NCBI GenBank assembly: GCA_041300525.1
Contig: JBGLNJ010000001.1
Location: forward strand, 1,240,001-1,304,000
Length of the DNA stretch: 64,000 nucleotides
Reading direction: 5' to 3'
Origin: JBGLNJ01 sp041300525
GTDB lineage: Bacteria > Chloroflexota > Anaerolineae > Fen-1058
Shown: piece after piece, positions 54,561 through 63,131 of the stretch
Position numbering within the stretch: the stretch's first letter is position 1
Layout: every line of letters begins with the position of its first letter
Notes under the pieces: generated by a model
What the model saw: the letters and a program-made list of their open reading frames with translations, nothing else
Told to the model about the DNA's origin: nothing
Database searches by the model: none
Position numbers and translations under genes: made by a program

Positions 54561-57299
54561 TTATTTCTGTTTCGTGAATGGCAGGTACAGCTTGTCAATA
54601 TCTACGTCCACGCCCCAGACGCGATTGCCGTCCAGGTCAATCCAGTTGCCCGTCTGCACAAGCGTCGGGCGCTCTACGCTATCGAATACGACTTCAGAAA
54701 CCGTCATACTGGCCGGGCCATACTCGGTCTTTTTGGTATAAGCGGCCAGTCCCGCGATAAACGGCTGCGAAATCTTGATGTTGCGCGCAGTGACACGCGA
54801 GCCATCCTTGACCGCAATACCAATATAGGGACGCGTGACCACGATGTCCTCCAGATCGGCCTGGCTGAATTCGCCGATGGACGCGCCCTTGTCGCCCATG
54901 TCCGTCATCGTCAAATGGCGGGCGACGAGCCCGGTCCCGCTTACATCCAATCCATCGTTGCCGATTTTCTGAAAGGCGCATCTTTCAACCAGGCCGGACG
55001 CCGTAAAGTCCGAGTCAATCGCATCAAAATCGGTGTCCTCGAAATAGCTATCCGCCACTTCAAAGGGACTGATCACAAAGTTGATAGTGTCGTCCGTGTT
55101 GCGGATGTGCATAAAGCGGCTGTACGATATTCGCGCCGGGCTTTTGTAAAAGTTGAGTGGCCCGGTGGTGCCCCAACCGGGCCGGTTCAACCCGCCGGTA
55201 TATTCGAACGTGACATAGCTCCACGCTGACGGTGCGCCGGCCTCTACGACGGCGATGCCTCCCCACAAATCCGTATCATCGGCTCTGGTCAGCAGGATGG
55301 GCGCAGCAGGTTCGCCTTCGAACAGCAGCGGCCCGTAGGCCACCACGATGACGCCTTTTCCAAACCGCAGCGTCGTCCCCGGCCCAATGCGCAGGCCGTA
55401 GTCTTTGGGCATCACCAGGTCATTTTTCACCGTCCAATCACCGCGCTTCACCTGCAACCAGTTGGCGTCTCGTTCGCTCCCGTCGGCCAGGAACGGATGT
55501 TGCGCCAACGCTTGTTCCACGGTGGCTGTGGGCTGCACGGTGTGATCCACCGGAAGCGGATAGCGGCGCAAGACCGACTGGCGCTGTGCGTCAGCATCTG
55601 TTCCGCCCAACAACCGGGTGACGAGCGTGATGGGCGCGGTGGCTGTCAGCGAGATCACTGTTTGGGGAACACGGATGCGTGCGTAGGCTACGTCTTTTGC
55701 ATCGCCGGCCAGCGGCATCAGCGCGAGCGTGTCCACGCCGGACACGAGCAACTGCTGCGAGTCGTTCACTACCCAACTGCGCTCAAATGGAATCCAGCGC
55801 CCCCCCTCAGTCCCCCCCGTGGTCACAGGGGGGAGGCCGGTTTCCATTCCGAGCACTTGCACCGGCCAGCCCAAAAAGTTGCCCACGTCTATTGCGTTCG
55901 AATCGCCCAGCGGCGAGTAAGCGTAGACGGCCTGGTAAGGCTGAACCCTTTGCCGGAGCTCTTGAGCGCGAGCGCGCAGCTTGTCCCAGGGCAAAGGCAA
56001 CTCCCCAAACTCGTCACTCAATGCCTTGTTCAGCGCCAACAACTCCGGTTCCAGATCGGCCTCGAGTTTTTCCAGATATTGAGGCGAGGTCACCTCGAGC
56101 GCGGATTTGACGAAAGCAGCCTGGATGAGCGGGTCGTCGTAGAATAATTTGGGATCCAGGTCAATCTCGGCGCTGGCCGGGTCGAACGCGTTGGCGTTAA
56201 AGCCAATCGGCTCGAGGCGAGTCGAAAGCGGGTTGTAATAATAACGCAGATTATGCCAGATCAGGCCGTGCTGCCCACCCCATAGATCGGTCAGGGCCAG
56301 AAAATGGCCCATCAGGTTGACGTCGAACACGTCCGAGGCGCGCAGGTCGCCCGTCCACACGCTGCGCAACATGCCTTCGGCCATCTGGCGTTGCGCCCCC
56401 AGCCCTTGCGCGTTGATCAGCTTGTTGGTCTGATATTCGTCAACGAGGTGAAAAGCGTCCACGCCAGGCGGCACGTAGCGATTGGCAGACAGCGAGCGCC
56501 ACGTCCACATCAGGTTCTCGTTGTAGCGCATGATGAACCCTTCGCGCCGTCCCTGCGCTTCAAACAACTCTTTGCTGAAACCTTCCTCCAACGCGTAGAT
56601 GCCTTTGGCCTGACCGTTCAACACGACATTCACGAAGCGATAACGCAATCCCAAAACGCCATCGCGCCGCAGGTTGGTGTGATAAGCCCACTCGTTTGTG
56701 TACTGGCGGACCGGTGGATTCTGGATGGAAAAGACTGCCATGCCGAATAGAAAATAGTTGTTGTCAACCTGGATGCGGAATGACCACTTGTCGCCGCGCA
56801 GGTGATCCGTCCAGTCGCCCTTCAAGGCCATCATGATCGGCATATCTTGATTGTTGTAGCGCAGCGTGCCTTCCACTTCAGGATTATCTTCGTTCAGCAG
56901 GATGCCGCGCTTGAGCGCCCTCTCGCGCGCGGCGGCGATTTGATCCCAGTTGGTAGTGGGAACGTTGATATAGATTGTAGGTAGAGCGTCGCCGGGTGTG
57001 GGCAGGGGCGTTGCCGCCAGCGTGGCGGTGGGCGCACGCGCGGGCAAGGTGGACGTAATGACGGCCAGGCCGTGCGCCGCAGGCAAGGTGGCGGGCGTCG
57101 CCGCTCCGCCAGAGCGCGCAAACAACATGCCAGCCAAAAAAACGAGCACCCACACGCCGCCCAACCAGATTGCAGATTGCAGATTGCAGATTGCAGATTT
57201 CGGATATCGGATGTCAGAAGTCGGATGTTGGATGTCGGATGTCGGATCGGGAGTTTGCGTTTCGCGCTCCGGATGCACATGCGCTTGAGATAGTTTCAT
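54561..57299 (-). CDS. CotH-like kinase with C-terminal parallel beta-helix, membrane-anchored
   Basis: 912 residues. Residues 1-50 are cytoplasmic; part (SDIQHPTSDIRYPKSAICNLQSAIW) is encoded by a heptamer DNA repeat. One helix follows (GGVWVLVFLAGMLFA), then a Pro/Thr-rich linker. From about 110 to 480 is a CotH domain (IYINVPTTNWDQI; LRYNNQDMPIMMALKGDWTDHLRGDKWSFRI; IYALEEGFSKELFEAQG; PIGFNANAF). From about 600 to 900 is a right-handed beta-helix (LRFGKGVIVVAYGPLLFEG, SYSRFMHIRNTDDTINF, ISQPFIAGLAAY). CotH proteins phosphorylate spore-coat or surface proteins in Bacillus. Here it is exported and linked to VTC and DUF4956 genes. GGTEGG near 55815 is encoded by a palindromic repeat. Confidence 0.85.
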   Translation of the reverse strand: MKLSQAHVHPERETQTPDPTSDIQHPTSDIRYPKSAICNLQSAIWLGGVWVLVFLAGMLFARSGGAATPATLPAAHGLAVITSTLPARAPTATLAATPLPTPGDALPTIYINVPTTNWDQIAAARERALKRGILLNEDNPEVEGTLRYNNQDMPIMMALKGDWTDHLRGDKWSFRIQVDNNYFLFGMAVFSIQNPPVRQYTNEWAYHTNLRRDGVLGLRYRFVNVVLNGQAKGIYALEEGFSKELFEAQGRREGFIMRYNENLMWTWRSLSANRYVPPGVDAFHLVDEYQTNKLINAQGLGAQRQMAEGMLRSVWTGDLRASDVFDVNLMGHFLALTDLWGGQHGLIWHNLRYYYNPLSTRLEPIGFNANAFDPASAEIDLDPKLFYDDPLIQAAFVKSALEVTSPQYLEKLEADLEPELLALNKALSDEFGELPLPWDKLRARAQELRQRVQPYQAVYAYSPLGDSNAIDVGNFLGWPVQVLGMETGLPPVTTGGTEGGRWIPFERSWVVNDSQQLLVSGVDTLALMPLAGDAKDVAYARIRVPQTVISLTATAPITLVTRLLGGTDADAQRQSVLRRYPLPVDHTVQPTATVEQALAQHPFLADGSERDANWLQVKRGDWTVKNDLVMPKDYGLRIGPGTTLRFGKGVIVVAYGPLLFEGEPAAPILLTRADDTDLWGGIAVVEAGAPSAWSYVTFEYTGGLNRPGWGTTGPLNFYKSPARISYSRFMHIRNTDDTINFVISPFEVADSYFEDTDFDAIDSDFTASGLVERCAFQKIGNDGLDVSGTGLVARHLTMTDMGDKGASIGEFSQADLEDIVVTRPYIGIAVKDGSRVTARNIKISQPFIAGLAAYTKKTEYGPASMTVSEVVFDSVERPTLVQTGNWIDLDGNRVWGVDVDIDKLYLPFTKQK

Positions 57300-57341
57300 A
57301 GTGTACCTCGTCCCCGTGTCACCCCGTCACCTTGTCATTTC

Positions 57342-58079
57342 CTATCCCATCAAAAACTCGGACGTGACCAGAAACCCGCTAATGTATTTAGAGTTGCGCT
57401 CGGGGCGGAAGGGCAAGGCGTTGAGCACATCGGACAGACGGTCGGCCAGGGCCGCATCGGCTTTGAGTTCAATGACCATCGTATCCGGCAGCGGCGTCGG
57501 GTAGCGCAGATTCGGGCGGCGAGAAAAGCGTTGGTCGTACACAGCCAGCTGCGTGTCCAATGTCAGGCGAATCTGCCCATCCCAAGAGACATAGTACTCG
57601 CGCTCATAGTGGTTGAGGATGGTGGCGCAACTGACCTGGCTCAACCAGACTCGAAAGCGGTCGTCGGCTTGCCGGCGCAAAAAGGCCAGCGCGTCGTCCC
57701 ACGTCGTCTCGCGCCGGGGATCAAACGATGCCTGGATGGGGCACAGTTCCTTAAAGCCCACCCTGCCGCGCTTGGATTTGAGCTCCAGTTGGCTGTGCTC
57801 CACGAGCCAACTCGGCCCATACCAGCGCCAGCGCAACTTGTTGCGCTCGCTCGCGCCGTCGAGATTGTCCAGCACACCTTCCACATCCAACGTGTCAAAG
57901 TAAATGCTGTTGACACGCCGGGGCGGGTAAGCCACGCGGAATACTTCGGGGTGCAGCCTCACGAGCGTTTGCACCTGGGACAACCACGCCATCGGGCACA
58001 CCAGCTTGACCTCGTAACGTGCCATTCCCATTCCCATTTCGGATTTCGGAGATTGGACGGCCGCTTTGAGATTTGACAT
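57342..58079 (-). CDS. VTC-domain polyphosphate polymerase-like protein
   Basis: About 245 residues from ATG 58079 (MSNLKAAV); a GTG 7 codons upstream and ATGs near 58031 are alternatives. The VTC tunnel-fold motifs are present: ARYEVKLVCP, RRVNSIYFDTLDVEGVLDNLDGASERNKLRWRWYG, SQLELKSKRGRVGFKEL, the HYEREYYVS block and MVIELKADAAL. In yeast Vtc4 this domain makes polyphosphate from ATP using basic residues in the tunnel; bacterial members are usually next to CotH and DUF4956 genes, as here. The N-terminal 20 residues are encoded by a CCATTCC-type repeat. It lies 11 bp after the CotH gene. Confidence 0.88.
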   Translation of the reverse strand: MSNLKAAVQSPKSEMGMGMARYEVKLVCPMAWLSQVQTLVRLHPEVFRVAYPPRRVNSIYFDTLDVEGVLDNLDGASERNKLRWRWYGPSWLVEHSQLELKSKRGRVGFKELCPIQASFDPRRETTWDDALAFLRRQADDRFRVWLSQVSCATILNHYEREYYVSWDGQIRLTLDTQLAVYDQRFSRRPNLRYPTPLPDTMVIELKADAALADRLSDVLNALPFRPERNSKYISGFLVTSEFLMG

Positions 58080-58089
58080 TTGGCCTGCT

Positions 58090-59736
58090 CTAGTCTCCAC
58101 CTTCCTGTCGCATCGGCGCGCTTTGCTGGCGGGTCAGTCCCCACAGGCGAGTCACCACGCGCATCTCTACCGGCTCGTCACGCGAAGCGGCTCGCCCGGC
58201 TGTAAAAACCAAGTTGTAGGGCACATTCAAACGCAGTGTGCGCAGACGCCCATCGTCGGCGGCGCGTAACACCAACGCGCCCGTGGTCGTCGTCACGGTG
58301 ATATCCGCGCTATCTTTGATCCAGGCCGGGTCAAGCGGCAGAAAAGTGCTCTTGCCCACGTCAAAGCCCAGCACCTCCACCGGCACGTGCTGCAAATTCG
58401 ACAGGCTCACCTGCAAGGTGGTATCGGGCTTGGGCGCGGCCTGCGGCATTACCCAGGTGGCAAGCACCGTTTGCGTCGGCTCTAGCCAGCGTGCCATACG
58501 TTTCTGTCGAGCGGCCAACTCGTCCCATGTCAGATCGCCTGCGTCCCACGCCAATTGCATTTGCTGGAACGAATTGCCCAGAGCGGTCTGCAACTGTTGC
58601 AGGTACTCGGGCCGGCTGACGCGCTCCATCGCCCGGATGTAAGCCGACTGGAGGCTCGGATCGTCAAAGCAAGCGGGCCAGCGCAACTCGCCATCGCCGG
58701 GGACCGCAATCAGATTCGCCAGGCCAACGGGTTCCAGTCGCCCCGTGGTGGGATTCAGTCGAAACGCCAGGTGCGTCCAATCGCTGATCGGCGCACCCTG
58801 CCAAAGCGTGCCGAGCGCCAGCAGCGTTCCCATCCGCTCCACGTCCACCACATCCGACGGCGTACGTTGGCCGAGCTGCAAATCGCGCAACGGCTGAAGC
58901 ACTGCCTGGTCCGACGCGCTCGCTCCGGTCACTGGAACATTCAGCACGGCGACGGTGGCTACCCGGCAATCGGACAGACGAACAGACAAGGGAGCCGGGC
59001 CGCTTCCGCGCTGGCGCTGCAGGTCTTGCCAGTAAAGTGCTGGGTCAAAATGGACGAGACTCGCGGCGGACAAATCCGGCCCCGGCGCGGCCCATGCGCC
59101 ATATAGGCCCAACGCATCGCCGTTCAACTCGACGGACACGGCTTGCACCGGCGCCGCCAGAATTCCCTCGCGCCGCAGGCTCTCGCTCAGCCCCCATTGA
59201 CTTAGCGCCTGGTGCGATGCGGCGTCGTACAGGAGCAAATGTTGCCAGCCCAGCACGCCTCGCTTGTCCTGCGTGGTGATTTCAAATGCCCATTGGCTCG
59301 CCTGCGCGCCGGGATACTCGCCGGCTGGCAGGCGTATCTGAACGGGGATCGTGTCGTCACCCAGGCGGACGGTCGCCGTCACCACGTCATTGGGAGTGGG
59401 AACGTGAACGCCGGTCAACTCGATGCCCTGGCGATCCGCCCGCAGTCGCTGCGCGTCTTTGAACTCAACGTTCAGGTATAACGTGGGCTGCTTGGAGCGT
59501 TGGAGAACAGAATCCAACTGAAGGACAAGATCGCTGATTAATGACCTGTCGCCCATCGCGCCAGAGTCCACTGTCCCGCTCTGGGCTTGGCCCCACAGGC
59601 CCAGGGCCAACACCAAAATTATAAAGCCCAAGGCCAGGACGGTTCGCGTCACGCCCCAGCGGCGAGAGGTTCGTTGAAGTTGGCGCGAGGCAGCAGGGCT
59701 TGATAAGGAAGTCGTGTCTTGCCCGGTGATTTTCAT
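58090..59736 (-). CDS. CotH-like kinase family protein, membrane-anchored
   Basis: 548 residues. A cytoplasmic tail is followed by one membrane helix (VLALGFIILVLALGLWGQAQ), then an extracytoplasmic domain with the CotH outline: LYLNVEFKDAQRLRADRQGIEL, a fold core near DTIPVQIRLPAGEYPG, GVLGWQHLLLYD and PVGLANLIAVPGDGELRWP. Several kinase motifs seen in the neighbouring CotH protein are weak here, so it may be inactive or have diverged. It sits between DUF4956 and VTC genes in a tight minus-strand operon (6-bp gap upstream). Confidence 0.75.
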   Translation of the reverse strand: MKITGQDTTSLSSPAASRQLQRTSRRWGVTRTVLALGFIILVLALGLWGQAQSGTVDSGAMGDRSLISDLVLQLDSVLQRSKQPTLYLNVEFKDAQRLRADRQGIELTGVHVPTPNDVVTATVRLGDDTIPVQIRLPAGEYPGAQASQWAFEITTQDKRGVLGWQHLLLYDAASHQALSQWGLSESLRREGILAAPVQAVSVELNGDALGLYGAWAAPGPDLSAASLVHFDPALYWQDLQRQRGSGPAPLSVRLSDCRVATVAVLNVPVTGASASDQAVLQPLRDLQLGQRTPSDVVDVERMGTLLALGTLWQGAPISDWTHLAFRLNPTTGRLEPVGLANLIAVPGDGELRWPACFDDPSLQSAYIRAMERVSRPEYLQQLQTALGNSFQQMQLAWDAGDLTWDELAARQKRMARWLEPTQTVLATWVMPQAAPKPDTTLQVSLSNLQHVPVEVLGFDVGKSTFLPLDPAWIKDSADITVTTTTGALVLRAADDGRLRTLRLNVPYNLVFTAGRAASRDEPVEMRVVTRLWGLTRQQSAPMRQEGGD

Positions 59737-59742
59737 GCGCGG

Positions 59743-60420
59743 TCAGGCTCCCAGCGCGGTCTCTTGCTGGATAAAGCTGAATTGGCATCCTGGCCAGGCT
59801 TGCTTGAGGCTGTCCATCAAGCGGGTGAGCGTGGCGGCGTCGGGGCAGTCAATGTAATAAGTGGATTGCAGCGTGTGCTCGTGGCTGTCCACGCGGCGCA
59901 GGTCTACCGTCTGCACGTGCTGCAAGAGCAGCTCGTTGATCTGGCTGAACTGTCCAGCCGGCGCTTCTGCGCGCTCCGCGTCCACCTGGATGGTCAGATA
60001 CAAGTTGCTGCGCTGAGGCTTGCGGGCCACCAGCATGCGCAACATCAAAAAGCCAATGATCATGATCGCGCCGACGATGGCGACCACGCGCTGATCGGCG
60101 CCCGCTCCCAGCCCGATGGCGATGGCGATGAACAGGTAGAGCAATTCCTCCGGCTCTTTGATGGCAGCTCGGAAGCGGACGATGGACAACGCGCCGACCA
60201 GCCCCAGCGAAAGCGCCAGCGACGATTTGATCAGCGAGATGACCAGGGCGGTCGTCATGGACAAGACAGGCAGCAGGTAGGCGAACTTGGCCCGGTTCGA
60301 GAGCGCCATCCCGAATCGTTCGTAATACCAGGCCACGCCGATGGATAGCACGGCGGCCAGCAAAAGATTGAGCACAAGGGTCGCGGACGAACTGGCGAGA
60401 ATTGTCTGCAGATCATTCAT
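59743..60420 (-). CDS. DUF4956 family membrane protein
   Basis: 225 residues with about four membrane helices in the first 130 (ATLVLNLLLAAVLSIGVAWYY; AYLLPVLSMTTALVISLIKSSLALSLGLVGALSIVRFRAAIKEPEEL; VVAIVGAIMIIGFLMLRML), then a soluble alpha/beta tail (STYYIDCPDAATLTRLMDSLKQAWPG). The block GALSIVRFRAAIKEPEELLYLF is the DUF4956 hallmark. First gene of the CotH/VTC operon, promoter at 60519-60547. The role is unknown, but it is constantly linked with VTC and CotH. Confidence 0.93.
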   Translation of the reverse strand: MNDLQTILASSSATLVLNLLLAAVLSIGVAWYYERFGMALSNRAKFAYLLPVLSMTTALVISLIKSSLALSLGLVGALSIVRFRAAIKEPEELLYLFIAIAIGLGAGADQRVVAIVGAIMIIGFLMLRMLVARKPQRSNLYLTIQVDAERAEAPAGQFSQINELLLQHVQTVDLRRVDSHEHTLQSTYYIDCPDAATLTRLMDSLKQAWPGCQFSFIQQETALGA

Positions 60421-60518
60421 AGCTGAGGCTCTCCAATCTTGGGCGTACAGTCATTCGAGGGTGAAACGAGTGTTGGAAGCAAAAGGATAGCTTTCGGCCT
60501 TTTCGTTTTCGCGGGCGG

Positions 60519-60547
60519 AGTATAACACGAGACCGTATTGGGGGCAA
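60519..60547 (-). promoter_or_regulatory. promoter of the DUF4956-CotH-VTC operon
   Basis: On the minus strand TTGCCC (60547-60542), a 17-bp spacer and TATACT (60524-60519), about 100 bp before the first ATG. It is divergent from the promoter at 60566-60593. Confidence 0.65.
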
Positions 60548-60565
60548 CCACCTGCGGTTCGGCGC

Positions 60566-60593
60566 TTGACCATCTCGCTTAATCGGGTACAAT
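60566..60593 (+). promoter_or_regulatory. promoter of the membrane glycosyltransferase gene
   Basis: TTGACC (60566-60571), a 16-bp spacer and TACAAT (60588-60593), 32 bp before ATG 60625. No good RBS is visible. Confidence 0.6.
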
Positions 60594-60624
60594 CAAATCC
60601 TCGATATCAAGCCAGGACTCGCGA

Positions 60625-63033
60625 ATGACCAACACGCGCGGCGGACGCCATTCATCTTTCCTCAACCGGGGCCAATGGATCCAAATTCTCTTGCTGGGCT
60701 TGCTGTTCGCGCAAGCGGTGACGGCTGCCGCGCGTTTGTCCCTCACGTCCGACGAAGGATCACACATCACCAGCGGCTATACGATTCTGCGCACGGGCGA
60801 TTTGCGCCTGGTCGAAGAACACCCGCCGCTGGTCAAGCTCCTCTCGGCTTGGCCCACCTTGCTCGTGCCTGACCTGCCGGACCCGACGTCCTTGCCCGGT
60901 TGGGAATCGGATATCCCCGTGACCGACAGCGCGCGTTTGGGACAGGCGACCAAGGCGCTGGTTTACGAATACCCTTCCATTGACCTGTTGGTATTTGCCA
61001 CGCGCGTGCCGATAGCACTGCTGGCCGTGTTGTTGGGCGCGGTGACCGCTCGCTGGGCGACGGATTTGTGGGGATGGAAGGGCGGCAGCCTCGCGCTGTT
61101 TCTGCTCGTCTTTGATCCCAACATCCTGGCCCATGCGTCTCTCACCACCATAGACCTGGGCGCGACCTGCTTTATCACCCTGGCCTTGTTCTGCCTGGCG
61201 CGTTTTTTGCGCCGCCCTACCCGCTCGCGCCTGGTATTGGCTGGCGTGAGCCTCGGCCTGGCCCAGGCCTCCAAAATATCCGCACTGGCGCTGATTCCCA
61301 TTGTTGGCTTGCTCTGCGTGCTGATGCTCCGGCAGCGTCGGTGGATCTATACAGCACTGATCATGCTGATCGCCGCGCTAACCTTGTGGGCTATGTTTGG
61401 ATTTGAAATCCAGTCCATCCCCGGAGTGCCATTCCCTGTCCCGGCCGCCAGCTATCGCATCCCCTTCCTGCGCCTGCGCCAACACATGCTCAACGGGCAC
61501 GAAACTTTTTTGCTGGGCCAGAACAGCATGCAGGGCTGGTGGTATTATTTTCCTGTGGCCTTTGCGCTCAAGACGCCTCTGCCCACGCTGCTGTTGCTGC
61601 TCACTGCGCTGGCCGCCCTATGGAAAGGGCCGCGCCACGCCCTGCGCGAAGAAAGCGCGCTGCTCATCTTTCCTCTGGTGTATGGCGCCAGCACTTTGGT
61701 AAGCTCCATCAACATTGGTTACCGTCACCTGATGCCCATCCTGCCGAGCCTGTTTGTGTTCATCGCGCGCCTGGCGGTTTTCCCACTTGGACAATTCAGA
61801 GCGCGTGCTGCGCGAATGGCTAGCGTCGGCTTGACCATTGCGCTGTTGGCCTGGCTGGCGCTCGGCGCCTTCGGCATCTGGCCGCACTATCTGGCCTTTT
61901 TCAATGAAATAGCCGGGGGACCGGACAACGGCTATCGCTACCTGGCCGATTCAAACACCGATTGGGGACAGACCTATAAATACCTGGCCCGCTTCCAGCG
62001 CGAACAAGGCATCAACACACTGCGGCTTTCGGCGTATTTGTTTTACACACCGTCCGTCTACGGCGTCTCATACGAGCCGCTAACACCCATGATGGGCAAT
62101 ACGCCGCCCATCTTTCCTTCGCGCTTCAATCCGCCGCCGGGCGATTATGCCATCAGCGCCTCTGCGCTGCAAGGCATCCCGCTCATCGCCGATCACGAGA
62201 TGTTCGATTGGTTCCGCAAGCGCGAACCCGACGCCAAAGTAGGACACGCCATGTTTGTGTATCGCGTCCCACCCGGCCCGGCGCGTTCGTGGGTCGCTCA
62301 ATGCACCACGCCGATCACGCCGCTCAAGCCGGAAGACATTGCCGAAGGCATGGGACGCTCCGACCTGCGGCCGGCTTTTTTTGACTGCGCGACAAGTTGG
62401 CTGGCCCCAACCGGCGGGCAATCGCCCGGCTGGGTGATCCTGGCGCGCAGCGCGCAGGCAGGCAATCCGCGCTGGCTGGAAAAAGCTCGCCTGAGCTATG
62501 AGCAAAAGCGTTCCGGCTTTACTCCGCCGTTCCGCGTGTATGAAGACGCGGGAACCGTAGACTGGCCGCGCAATCAACCGGTGCGAGTGGCGCCCTCCGA
62601 GATTGGATTGGCCGATGCGCTCAACAAGCCGACGGTCAACCTGCCGGTAAACTTTGGGCCGCTGACACTGTTGGGCTATACCCTGGATCGCGCCGACCTT
62701 AAATCGGGTGAAACCCTGCATCTGGAAACAATCTGGCGCGTGAACAGCGCGCCGGGCAGATTGCTTTCGTTGATGGCCCACGCGCTGGGCCCGGACGGGC
62801 GTGTGATCGCCGCAGGCGATGGGTTGGGTGTGCTCATTGAAACCTGGCAACCCGGCGATGTGTTCATCCAACGCCACACGCTGACCCTGCCGGCCGATGC
62901 GCCGCGCGGAGCCTATTGGCTGGAAACCGGGGCCTATTGGCTGGATGACGCGCTCCGCGAACGCTGGGCGGCGCAAGACTCCCGCGCAACGGGCGACCGC
63001 GCTCTTTTGACTGAACTACATTCCCAGCAATAA
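60625..63033 (+). CDS. PMT/ArnT-like (GT-C) membrane glycosyltransferase
   Basis: 802 residues. The first loop has the acidic motif LTSDEGSHITSGYTILRTGDLRLVEEHPPLVKLLSAWP, typical of GT39/PMT-type enzymes that take sugars from polyprenyl phosphates. About ten to twelve helices lie between 15 and 430. DSNTDWGQTYKYLARFQRE near 450 is a common block in these bacterial proteins. The C-terminal about 300 residues are soluble and beta-rich (FGPLTLLGYTLDRADLKSGETLHLETIW). The gene is complete, unlike its relatives at 15660 and 63132, and probably glycosylates surface proteins or lipids. Confidence 0.88.
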   Translation: MTNTRGGRHSSFLNRGQWIQILLLGLLFAQAVTAAARLSLTSDEGSHITSGYTILRTGDLRLVEEHPPLVKLLSAWPTLLVPDLPDPTSLPGWESDIPVTDSARLGQATKALVYEYPSIDLLVFATRVPIALLAVLLGAVTARWATDLWGWKGGSLALFLLVFDPNILAHASLTTIDLGATCFITLALFCLARFLRRPTRSRLVLAGVSLGLAQASKISALALIPIVGLLCVLMLRQRRWIYTALIMLIAALTLWAMFGFEIQSIPGVPFPVPAASYRIPFLRLRQHMLNGHETFLLGQNSMQGWWYYFPVAFALKTPLPTLLLLLTALAALWKGPRHALREESALLIFPLVYGASTLVSSINIGYRHLMPILPSLFVFIARLAVFPLGQFRARAARMASVGLTIALLAWLALGAFGIWPHYLAFFNEIAGGPDNGYRYLADSNTDWGQTYKYLARFQREQGINTLRLSAYLFYTPSVYGVSYEPLTPMMGNTPPIFPSRFNPPPGDYAISASALQGIPLIADHEMFDWFRKREPDAKVGHAMFVYRVPPGPARSWVAQCTTPITPLKPEDIAEGMGRSDLRPAFFDCATSWLAPTGGQSPGWVILARSAQAGNPRWLEKARLSYEQKRSGFTPPFRVYEDAGTVDWPRNQPVRVAPSEIGLADALNKPTVNLPVNFGPLTLLGYTLDRADLKSGETLHLETIWRVNSAPGRLLSLMAHALGPDGRVIAAGDGLGVLIETWQPGDVFIQRHTLTLPADAPRGAYWLETGAYWLDDALRERWAAQDSRATGDRALLTELHSQQ

Positions 63034-63131
63034 CGCGAAAAAGATTGAGTGTCTCCGATTCCTGCGCGGCCCAGTCAAAATCAACTGACCGATAACGACG
63101 TATGGCGGATGCCGTTCAAGGTGAAACGACG

